A stretch of DNA of 64,000 bases from Strigamia acuminata. Taxonomy: Eukaryota > Arthropoda > Chilopoda > Geophilomorpha > Linotaeniidae. Location: assembly GCA_949358305.1 (NCBI GenBank), contig OX442324.1:6329575-6393574 (forward strand), in the 5' to 3' direction. Made by a program: the position numbers and the translations under genes. This document shows, piece by piece, positions 49,425 to 59,863 of this stretch. Each line of letters starts with the position of its first letter. The stretch's first letter is position 1. The notes under the pieces were generated by a model. That model had not been told where the DNA came from, did not search any database, and worked only from the letters and a program-made list of their open reading frames with translations.

Positions 49425-51380
49425 TTCTAAATATACCACCAATGGTTGCTGTTGTCGTAGGACATTACGTCAGACTACGTCTTACTAGTCTTCTTCCCAC
49501 AATGCAGTCTAACTCTAACTTTCTGTCCTACTTGAGGTCGCTGTGATTGGCTTAGAAACCAGCCACTACTGCGCGTGTGCGTGACCTTTCCCCTTTCCCA
49601 CGTAACATTACATCAGACTACGTCTTACTAGTCTTCTTCCCACAATGCAGTTTCACTCTTACTTTCTGTTCTACTTGAGGTCGCTGTGATTGGCTTAGAA
49701 CCCAGCCCCTTTCCCACCTAATGCCGCCTGGATTCAGTTTTGCAAACTTGTAACGTTAAAAAAAATTTGCTCGCTCCAAACTACTGTAGAAACGAGTAAG
49801 GACAGGTTGCTCTGCACCAATAAAATTACACATACACACTAGGAATGACTAAGAACACGCGATAAATCAAGCAACAGAATAGTCACTCCTGGTTGAAGAG
49901 CCGATTCTCTAAGACTAGTCTCCAAAAGATTTGAGATTTTATATTTATTGCTTATCTTCATACTTTAATAATAAGTATAATAATAATAAGTTATTGTTTA
50001 TTTTCAAATAATGGGGGGGGGGGTCCCCCAACAGCGTGAGCCCGGACAGTGAGCCGGGACACCCAATACCAAAACAAAACAAAGAAAATTAGCCAACAAG
50101 GCGTGTCGTGAAAAAAATCAACCACGACACGAATAACGCGACTTCGGAAACTGCAACTACGTATATTTTAGATTTAATTCCTAAGAAGGGCTAACAACCC
50201 CTGCAAACCTAACCTTACTGTTTTTTTTTTTTATAAAAAGCCATTTTTTTTAGCCTGCTTGTCGAGGTAAATTGTGTGCCCCCAAGGCTGCAAACAAATA
50301 CAGTTAAAAACACAAAAAAAAAAGACAACAATACACATTAAACAAGGCAAAAATACATAAAACAAAAGCCAAAAGCAAAAAAAGATTACATCAATCAATT
50401 TATAGTAAACACTAAGATACCACCGGGAAACACCCTTCAACCTATAATCTGTGCTTCAACATCACCCAAACAGTAAACGCCAACATCCATCCCACAGATA
50501 AAACTATTGCAGCTTCGCATCATGCGACTCATAGAGAGTCACCCGTCACCTGGGGGGGGGGGGGCGACCGTAATCTCTAAGTCGCCAACGAATATCCAAA
50601 ATTAAGCACAAATAAAAGGCTGGGCGCAGAAACCCTACCATTAATCAAGCGCTGTGATTGGCTTAGAAACAAGCCACTGCTGCGCATGTGCGTGACCTTT
50701 TCCCTTTCCCACGTGACATCACATCAGACTACGTCTTACTAGTCTACTTCCCACAATGCAGTCTGACTTTTACTTTCAATCGCTCTTGCGGTCGCTGTGA
50801 TTGGCTTAGAAACCAGCCACTACTGCGCGTGTGCGTGACCTTTCCCCTTTTCCACGTGACATTACGTAAGACTACGTCTTAATAGTCTTCTTCCCACAAT
50901 GCAGTCTGACTCGTACTTTCAATCGCTCTTGCGGTCGCTGTGATTGGCTTAGAAATCAGCCACTACTGCGCGTGTGCGTGACCTTTCCCCTTTTCCACGT
51001 GACATTACGTAAGACTACGTCTATCTGGTCTTCTTCCCACAATGCAGTCTGACTCTTACTTTCTGTCCTACGTGAGATCGCTGTGATTGGCTTAGAACCC
51101 AGCCCCTTTCCCACCTAACGCCACCTGGATTCGGCTTTGCGAACTTGTAACGTTAAAAAAAATTCGCTCGCTCCAAACTAGAAACGAGTGAGGCTAAGGA
51201 CAAGTGGCTCCGCACCAATAAAATTACAGATACACGCTAGGAATGACTAAGAACACGCGATAAATCAAGTAACAGCATTAATCATTCCTGGTCGAAGAGC
51301 CCCCCTGTCCTCAACGACGACTCTCCAAGCTCCAAAAGATTTGAGATTTTATATTTATTGCTTATCTTCGTACTTTGCCT
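49425..51380. repeat. Promoter-like 142-bp repeats in two direct blocks around a G-tract segment
   Basis: The left block (49425-49970) and right block (50640-51378) share the same units and the same tail (CTGGATTCAG/GGCTTTGC, TTGTAACGTTAAAAAAAATT, AGGAATGACTAAGAACACGC, AAAAGATTTGAGATTTTATA). In the right block the unit repeats with GTGATTGGCTTAGAAA at about 50651, 50796, 50937 and 51080. Between the blocks (49975-50640) is different sequence with poly-G runs at about 50010 and 50551. No coding frame was found in the insert. Confidence 0.85.
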
Positions 51381-51710
51381 TCATTAATAATATAAAATCT
51401 TTAAAAATCATATTCACTGTCACTTGATTCGAGAAATCGAGCTTGGTTAGTCGATAGTCGTGTTACCTATAAAACCCGAATAAAAAAACGGAAATGCTGT
51501 CATTTTTGTGCATCAAATTGAAATCGAAAAATCAATTTATAATGGGCGGTGTTTCCGGAACGGACCGTGCCGTCAATACTAATCTATTTTAATTATTTAA
51601 CTGCTAAGATTATAAAACTGCCGTTGGTTGCTTCGGACGCGAAGATTGTAAATCTTATCATAAATGCTTGCATAATTGGTCAAAATTACCTGGCTACACA
51701 TGAAACAGTC
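51381..51710. promoter_or_regulatory. Upstream region of the OCRL-like gene
   Basis: About 330 bp between the repeats and the first ATG, probably the promoter and 5' leader. An open frame continues upstream of the chosen ATG to about 51549 without an ATG, so a longer N-terminus cannot be excluded. Confidence 0.35.
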
Positions 51711-54700
51711 ATGGATCATGTAAGCATCGTTCAAAGTCGTCTGTCATCGGTTGAAAACTGCCGTGTTGTATCCTTTATTCCGCTTAACTTTTTTCAAACT
51801 ATTGGACATCTTAATCCTTAACGCTACGCTGCAGGTGATTACTGCCGGTTTAGTGGAATACTGGGTGAAATCAACGCGGATTCTTGCTTTGGTGGAATAT
51901 CAGAATGAATTTGGGTCGAGTTATTTGTGTTTGTTTATTTTGCGGAGTTAAATAAGATTTTGTTATTTGCATTTGCAGATTGTTTGTTTATTCCACATCC
52001 AATTCCCCTAGCTATGACATAGAGTTGGATCGTGTATTTCCAATCGACAGCAACTTTAAATTCGAAACAGGTAATTTTTAAACGCACAAATATATAAATA
52101 ATGTTAGGTTTATTTTGCTTTTAATTTTACAGAATTAGTGGTCCAAGGTAATCATTTGCAGTTACTGGCATAATGTAATGTTTGTGAAACATTTTTAAAC
52201 CGTTTTCAGCTGTCTATTTGAAATTATCTTACGAAAAACAGAAATTTCTCTTCGAAATTTCCTACTTGCCCGAAACTTGCACTTTTACGACAGAACTTAC
52301 AAATGCCATAGATGGTTCGCGCTACGATTGGATTTTTTTGTGTTTTTGTTTACATAATTGTGTTTCTTTATCAGCATTTTCCAGGCAAACAAAACCACCG
52401 GATTTTTCGTGGTTACATAAATATATAAAAATGATTTCGGTGGCGAAAAATCCGTTCGCCGGCGATGTATTCGATCCGTTTAAAGACGGCCAGGCAGGTG
52501 AGTTACCACTTGCACAGCTGCATGTGCAATATTTAGTGTTAATGACGTTGTTCACTTCGCACCGAAAAATAACAATTTATATTTTTTTCATATACAAAAA
52601 AATAAAGAATTGTCAACAGAAATAAACGATGTAGGAAACCAGGTGCAATTAAAACCAAATGCTTCCCCTGCTAAAGAAAAAAGGTAAGAAAATGAAGCAA
52701 CCGTTTTTAGAAAAAAAAATAATTAATGATTTTGAATTTTAAAGACCACCAGAGGCAGACTCTCCCGACTCTTTTAAAGGTTTGCCGCGTGAAAGCATCG
52801 CGATGGGAGCGACTCCTTTAGCTGCACGAGACACAATGATCCGGTTAAATATGACCATGCGAGAAGAGGATTATACAAACGTTTACACATTAAAGTAAAT
52901 TTTATTATTATTTTTTTTTTTTAATTATTTTTTTTTAATATGATTATATTTTAAAGGATATTTATAGGCACTTGGAATGTGAATGGACAGCCACCTTCGG
53001 ACGACTTAACAGATTGGTTGGCTTCTACTGAAGATCCTCCCGATATTTATGCTGTTGGTTTTCAGGAATTGGATCTAAGTAAGGAAGCATTTTTGTTCAG
53101 TGACAGCCCACGCGAGGACGAATGGTTCCAAATGGTAAAGAGAGGATTGCATCCGAAGGCTCGTTATCATAAAGTAAATTCATAATGATTTGTTTTATTT
53201 TGAAATTATTATTATTATTTTTTTATTTACCGATGTTATTTATTTCAGTTAAAATTGATTCGCTTAGTGGGAATGATGTTGATTGTATTCATTCAAGAGA
53301 AGCATCTGGCAGACGTGACAAATGTGGTAGCAGAAACTGTTGGCACAGGAATTATGGGCAAAATGGTAATTTAATTGGTTTCTCTTTTTAAAAAAAATTA
53401 ATTTAGTTAATAACTCGAATTTTTCTTTTTTTGAAGGGCAATAAGGGAGGCGTGGCAGTTCGGCTCGACTTACATAACACATCGCTTTGCTTCGTAAACT
53501 CACATTTAGCCGCACACGCCGAAGAATGCGAAAGAAGAAATCAAGATTTCAATGATATTTGTGCACGAATGATTTTTAATCAGTTTACTCCTCCGAAATC
53601 GATCAGAAACCACGAGTAAGATGATTTTTTTTGCTAGAAAATTTTCTAGTTGGATGTTATTTATATCTATTGCTATTATTTAGCCACATTTACTGGTTGG
53701 GCGATCTCAATTACCGAATTGTTAATTTAGATGCAGATTTAGTTAAAACGCGTATTAAAAACAAGGAGTATACATTGTTGATGGAAAACGACCAAGTACG
53801 TTTGAAATCTATCGTAATTAATAGTGATCACCAGCTAACATTTTTTTTAAATGTTTATATAGTTAAGTCAACAACGTAATTTAAAGAAAGTGTTTGTTGG
53901 TTTTGAGGAGGGCCAAATTAATTTTCCGCCGACGTATAAATATGATCCTGGCACCGATAATTGGGATACTAGGTAATGAAAAAACGCATAAATTGTGTTA
54001 TGAACTATAATAACTTTGAATTATTAACAGTGACAAATGCCGTACACCCGCGTGGTGCGATCGGGTGTTGTGGAGAGGCCCGAATATTAAGTTAATAAAC
54101 TACCAGAGCCTTAAAAGTCTCCGAGTGAGCGATCACAAGCCTGTTAGTTGCACATTTGAATCTGGAGTATGTTTAAAGTGACACCGAATTAAGAACTTGA
54201 CAATTAATGAATGAATTTGTTTAGATCAAAGTGGTAGATCTTGTTGAATATCGCAAAATATACGAAGAAGTGATGAAAAAATTGGATAAACTTGAAAATG
54301 AATTTTTACCTCAAGTGGCGGTCGACAGCACAGAGATCACATTCGAGAAACTGCGCTTTATTGAGCCGCAATTTAGATACTTGACAATCGCTAATACGGG
54401 CCAGGTAATCGATATTTAATAACAGTTAAAGCTTTTTGTTTATTTGTTTGTATTGAAAATAGGTTCCTGTTCAGTTTGAATTTATTAAGAAGCTGAATGA
54501 TTCGACTTACTGTAAAGAATGGCTCAAAATAAAACCGTATACGGCGTTTATTAAACCTGGTAATGATACGTTGAATTTGTTTATCATCTGTAATTAAAAT
54601 TTGTATTTTTAGGAGAAAAGTGTGACATCGAGTTGGAGGTGCATTTTGACAAATACACCGTGTCGCAACTGAGCGAAGCCGAGGATAAAATTTACGACAT

Positions 54701-55831
54701 TTTAGTTCTTCATTTAGATGGGGGAAAAGATATTTTTATATCCTTTCAAATTTTTGTAAAATTGTTCTTGTAAATTGATCGAATGAGTGTTTTCCTATTA
54801 TGGTACATCACTGTTAGTGGAACTTACGAACCGACGTGTTTTGGGATTAGTTTGGAGCGATTGGTTCAAATGAAAGGTTTTATTTTACAGACTCCAGTTG
54901 AAAAACTCATTGATTTGGTGAGTTTTTAATTTTTTTTTCTATTTAAGAGGAATATTTATTTTATTTTAATTATTTCTATGAATTTTTTAAGGATTCGGAT
55001 TGTTCCGAAGAGGTTCAGAGCGAATCGTACGATATTCCTAAAGAAATCTGGTTGCTTGTTCACCATTTGTGCAAACACGCATTGCATCAAGTGGGGGAGA
55101 TTTTATTAAACGTAAATAATTAATGTAATAATTTTGAATCTTGAATTTGTAGGCCCATTTATTTGAACAACCAGGACTTCATTCCGAGATTCAACAGATA
55201 CGTTCGTTCCTGGATACTGGCGTACCCAACACGATTCGTATCCTTGAGCAGCTTTTATTTTTTACTTTTATTTTTTTAAGTTTGTAATATTCATTTCTTG
55301 ATCGACCGCAGCTGGAAGTTGTCATTCCGTAGCGGAATGCCTCCTCCTATTTTTAGAGGCGCTTCCTGAACCCGTCATCCCATTTTCATTTTATACTAAA
55401 TGCCTGGAGAACGCGAATAATTACATGACCTGCAAACAAGTAATGGCGAAATCCCGCTTATAAAGTCTGAAATAATTGATTCGATTCGATTTAGCTGTTG
55501 GCGGAAATTCCTGTCGTCCATCAAAAAGTGTTCAAATATTTGATGTTTTTTCTCCGGGAGTTACTTTCACATTCTGAAAAAAATAAACTGGATAACAAAA
55601 CAATAAGTAAATAAATACTTATTAATTAAATAAAATTTTAATTTTAATTTTAATATTAATATTAATATTAATTAAATTGATTTGATTTTAGCAACTTTAT
55701 TCGGCAGTACATTAATCCGCGCACCTCCGCTGAGTACAGATGCAAAGAGCCGAATAGCCTCATCACAACAGATCGACCGGAAAAAAGCGACTTTCATTTA
55801 TCATTTCCTAGTAAACGATTACGATGGTTGA
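51711..55831 (+). CDS. OCRL: Inositol polyphosphate 5-phosphatase OCRL/INPP5B type
   Basis: Twenty-three coding exons, all in phase, 877 residues: 51711-51767, 51835-51914, 51979-52070, 52133-52147, 52210-52314, 52375-52497, 52620-52683, 52745-52894, 52957-53173, 53249-53365, 53437-53615, 53684-53795, 53863-53972, 54031-54166, 54225-54404, 54463-54559, 54613-54737, 54807-54917, 54992-55090, 55153-55237, 55312-55439, 55495-55606, 55692-55831. It dephosphorylates PI(4,5)P2 on endosomes, Golgi and clathrin coats. Domains: PH-like (about 20-115); linker with NPF and DPF motifs (about 140-152); phosphatase (about 229-519) with [37 protein letters not shown] and SDHKPV; ASH (520-700); RhoGAP-like (720-877) with PGSCHSVAE. 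As in OCRL, no arginine finger is seen. Human OCRL is 901 residues. Exon 4 is only 15 nt, and two introns look U12-type. Confidence 0.95.
54738..54806 (+). other. U12-type AT-AC intron in the OCRL-like gene
   Basis: The intron begins ATATCCTTT, an exact U12 5' splice site, and ends GTAC. A plausible branch region TTTTCCTATTA lies 7-17 nt before the 3' end. Joining TTT to ATC gives [13 protein letters not shown], which aligns without gaps to the ASH domain of OCRL. Tested GT-AG alternatives shift the frame or add hydrophobic residues. Confidence 0.85.
55238..55311 (+). other. U12-type GT-AG intron in the OCRL-like gene
   Basis: The donor GTATCCTTG matches the U12 consensus GTATCCTTT at eight of nine positions. 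TTTCTTGAT, a near match to TTCCTTRAY, sits about ten nt before the CAG. The join gives [14 protein letters not shown] in the RhoGAP-like domain. Confidence 0.8.
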
Positions 55832-58800
55832 ATTAAAATATCACACCACGCAAATAGTCTCGTTTCATTTGGTCGACGCGCGCGAACGCTTTTCATTCTT
55901 CTAGTTGTTTTCATATTTGACGCGAGCGCGCTTGCGTGGCGCTGCGGTCGGTGGCCTTGCTGGCACCCGCTTTCTCACCCGTTATCTGTCGGCGGTGTGT
56001 GGTGGAGCTGGTGCTGGCGAGCGGTGTGGGCGCCTCTCGTCTCATCGGTTGGAGGCGCCCGGGATTTGCCATTTTCATTTCCCCGTGCGCTTCTTTAACT
56101 TGGTAAGTTGTTTGCATTTTCATCTCTTTAGCGAACCCCTCGCGAATTGCTCTCGCAGCTCCGACGGGGATTCGGTTGTCAGTCGTCAAGTTCATTTTCC
56201 CTCCGGATTATTGATCCATTTTGTGGTTGTTGTTGGGAATTCCTTTGCATCGTGTCAATTTCCAATTGCTTTGTTCATTGAACTCTGACCCAATGTAAAC
56301 TCGCACCTCATAAAATGGCGTTGTGCCATGTGACCGCACTCTTTTCATCTTTTTCTCTCATCCCCATCCCAACCTCTCATTTGATCGACTTGTTCTCCGT
56401 ACTCAAAATCGATATTTTCCCCCCCGCCGCCTGGGTATTTTTTCCTCATCTTTCTCCCCAACTTCTAAAAACCAAACTATAATATGCCGTTTTATTTTAT
56501 TTTTTTATTTTATTTTTTTTCCATTCCGTGTTACGAGCGTGGGAGTTCGTCAGGTGCATTTGGGGTGCGTCCGATGCACACGTTCGGTTTGCTGGATGAG
56601 CTTTGATAGTGATGATGTTCAACTGGAATTAGGAATGTTGAATTTTCGTCTCTTTCGTGATGACGTCGTTTGTGGTCACCTGGGGAAATCACCTTTTGGT
56701 GCCCCTCCACTTTTTTTTCCCTTTCTTTTCTTTACTCCTCTTTTCTTTTCTTCTCTTTTTCTTTCTCATTCCTATTTTGATTGGCGCCAAATTCAACTCG
56801 TTTTCTCCCTTTTTTTTTCTCTCCCTTTCTCTCACTTTCTCTCTCTCTTTTCGAATATAAAAGGTGGTCGATGCGTGCTTTGATGAATGTGTCGCTGGAA
56901 TTTCTGACGTCGTCATTTTTCCCGGCCGGGGGATATTTGCGAGTGGTCGCAGTACGCGTTCCAGCGCCGTTGTTGCCGACGCTCGCGGTGACGGCTTTCC
57001 GATGATGAGGAAAGGAAGACGGGACTATGGATGACTCCACGGCGCACACCTTTGGCCCCATTTTGACGCCGGCAAAAATTCGTACAAGTTTATTTAAGTG
57101 TTGGGGCGCATTCAGTGTGAAATACACTTTATTCGTTTGATGTTGGTTCTATCGATCGCTCTTCCTTCCACTTCCTTCCCTACGACTTTTATGTCAGAAA
57201 CGAAATAAAGGGAATGGACTCGGCTCTATTTTTCACTCTTGATCGTATATTTTTTACATCTTCTCCCCCTCCGACTTTTTAATTAATGATACGATGCCAT
57301 TTTTAATTCATTTTATTTTCTTTCTCTTTTCTTCGTAGGAAGTCGTCCAATGTTGTTATTGTTGTTGTTGTTCCTTTTGCCATGTGAGTTGAGCGGTGTG
57401 AGGTGAGTTGTTTTAACTTTTTTTCTTTCTTCTCGACGCTCATTTTTGGCATGACGTCATTTGTTTGTTGCGTTGTCGCCGTGTGGCGTCTGAAATTAAA
57501 TTGGTCAGCGGTGCGTGTGAGTGTGACGGCGTGTGATCAGTGGGCGGTGTGTCTCAATTTCGTTTTGATGGACTGCCACTGTTCCTGCGAGCCCGTTCTC
57601 GGCACTAACGAAATTTTCTGCTCTTTATCAAAACTAACTTTACGCAAATTTGCAGATCTAATCGTTCAACAACCTCCTTCATTTACAAAACCGACTAACC
57701 GACAAATGAGATGATGTACCGTTTATTATTTTTTCCTTTTTTTCCTCTCTTTTTAAAAGGAAAAAGAAAAAACAAATATTTTTCTTATTTAACAAAAAAA
57801 AAAAAAAAATATTTTTATTTTTCTTGTTTCTTCTTAAGAAAAAACGAAAAAAAGAAGAAAAAAAAAATATTTTCTTCTTCTTTTTTTGTCGCTCTTTCTT
57901 AATTCGGTTCTATTTACTATGTTAGAATAAATTCTGTTGACAATTCCATTTTGCGCGAGCGTAAAAATTTGCCTCGGTTGATGTGTCGGCGTGCGGACTG
58001 ATGGAAGCAGGTGGCGAGGCGAAGAGGGGTCGCCATGGCAACGACTCAATAAACGCCGGCCGGGTGGTGATGGGCGCATGCGATTCTCGGTTTAACCCTT
58101 TGCTTCCTGGGATTAGCCGAAGCGCTTAAGCTGACCATTGATCGTCATGCGTGGTTGCTAAGCAACGGGACGTCGCCCTCGCAACGGCGATCTCTAGTTC
58201 GTTCCTCGTGCACGCGCCATTGTTTATTGATCCGCCGCCGCTTCGCCCGGGGCCAGAGGGCGCTGATAAGGACGCGTGTCAGAAAAACGAGACGAGTGCA
58301 CGTGCACATGATGCCTGGGACAATTGGCCAACATGGCGGCGCTTTCATTAATCACCCTACTAGTGATGACATCATAATGTCGACCGTCTCATTAACGCTC
58401 GCCGCCTCCGCCTTATCCACTCGATGCAATAACGAGGCTGATTCTCCCTAATCCGACCCGACTCGTTTTTCTTCTTTTTCTTCTTCTTCTATTTTTTTTT
58501 CTCCCTTTCTCCCTCTCTCTCTCTCGTTCTCTCTCTTTCTCTCTCTCTCCCATCCCATCCCATCCCAGACGCTGAGCTCAGGCGTTTTACTCGGGTTGGG
58601 TTCAGACCGATCAATTAAAACAGCGATCATTTCGCGACATCGACAAAGCGTTTTCATGTCTCGTACGAAACGAAACCTAATTGAATTTTGTTTAATTGAC
58701 CAAACACACCGTCCCTACCTGCTTAGCCTGCACAATGCACACAACATAACATTTATTCTCTTTACTACCCGTTGGAATTGGCATTCAGCGGCATGGCGAG

Positions 58801-58919
58801 CCTATACTGAGCAGCAAATCACGGACCGAGTCCGCGCCGTTGCTGGCGCCCACGAGACCCCATTTCCCGATACAAACTCGGCTCTCGTTCGTTCGTTTCG
58901 TTCGTCTCCCCCTTCCCAA

Positions 58920-58966
<47 letters not shown>

Positions 58967-59863
58967 CCCCCGGTGCGCTTACGTCAGATGGCGGTTCCGC
59001 CGCACAAGCCATACATTTGAATTTCAAGCAGTGCGATGCCGATGAGTAAGCGTTTGTGCGCCGAGCGGAGCTTTACGGTATCGCAGCAGTGGACCTGAGG
59101 TTAATGGATTAGTCTGAAATGCCGAGTTAGGGAATGCAATGCTTCTTAGTTCGCAGGTCCCAACGGCAGTAAGAGACAGTTGTTGGCGTTCTTCCCGAAC
59201 AAGCTGAGGTCAGTGAAGCCGAGAAAAGAAGAAAAAGAGGGAAGGAATTCCCGCCAAATTGCATTTGGTTTCCATGCCAACAGTCTGCTATTGAGTTTGT
59301 GACGTCGCCCAAGACCTCCTTTAATCCGTTCTTCATTTATTAATCCGCCCTTCTCCCGCTCCGTTTGGAATTTGTGAGTGCATTCGTGTGTACGCGTGTT
59401 GGCAAAGTGGAAGGATGGCAAGGTGTTCGGCCCTCTGGGCTTGAGGTGAATGTGAATAATTCATCTGCCACTGCACTAGCAATGCCCGACTCAATCGCCG
59501 ATAAAAACGAATCGCACCACTCACCTTCGACCTAACTCTTCTTTTCCTTACAGAGGTGAAAATCGCGTAAAAGACAAAAGTGACGAGAGGGGAAAAAAAA
59601 ATAAAAACAGAATAAAAAAAAAAAAGAAAAGGAAAAGAATAAACTCTGAAAAACAAACAAAAGAAAGAAAGAAAAGAAAAGAATGAAAAAATAGTGAACT
59701 GATTGTCGGCGGTTTTCCCTCGAGCTTGTTTCGTGGCATTTTTGAACGAGGTGTCAATCCCATTTGTTTACTTTTTTGTGCAAAATCACTCAATCGCGAA
59801 AAAGAAAGAAAAATATTTAAATGTCGTATTTTCTTTTTTCTTTTTCTCTATTTTATTTTATAG
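55832..59863 (+). promoter_or_regulatory. Promoter and long leader region of the CUB-domain gene
   Basis: Four kb that is less AT-rich, with many CT-rich tracts. A GC-rich stretch at 55920-56080 followed by a GTAAGT donor at 56102 may be a first non-coding exon. A second possible leader exon (acceptor about 57340, donor about 57402) contains ATG at 57351 opening a Leu-rich peptide (MLLLLLLFLLPCELSGV), which ends in phase 2 and so does not join in frame to the CUB exons. CRE-type TGACGTCA sites lie at 57452-57459 and, inside the next intron, 60815-60822. No complete gene is seen. Exon usage is inference. Confidence 0.4.
58919..58969. repeat. (CT)n(CTTT)n microsatellite
   Basis: A CT dinucleotide run followed by about seven CTTT units, within a CT-rich leader region. 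Confidence 0.9.

Noticed and set aside
55911-59793. Many frames in the CT-rich leader region as genes
   Set aside because: They follow CT/GA-rich low-complexity tracts (Ser/Phe/Leu or Glu/Arg/Lys runs), overlap on both strands and show no family resemblance.
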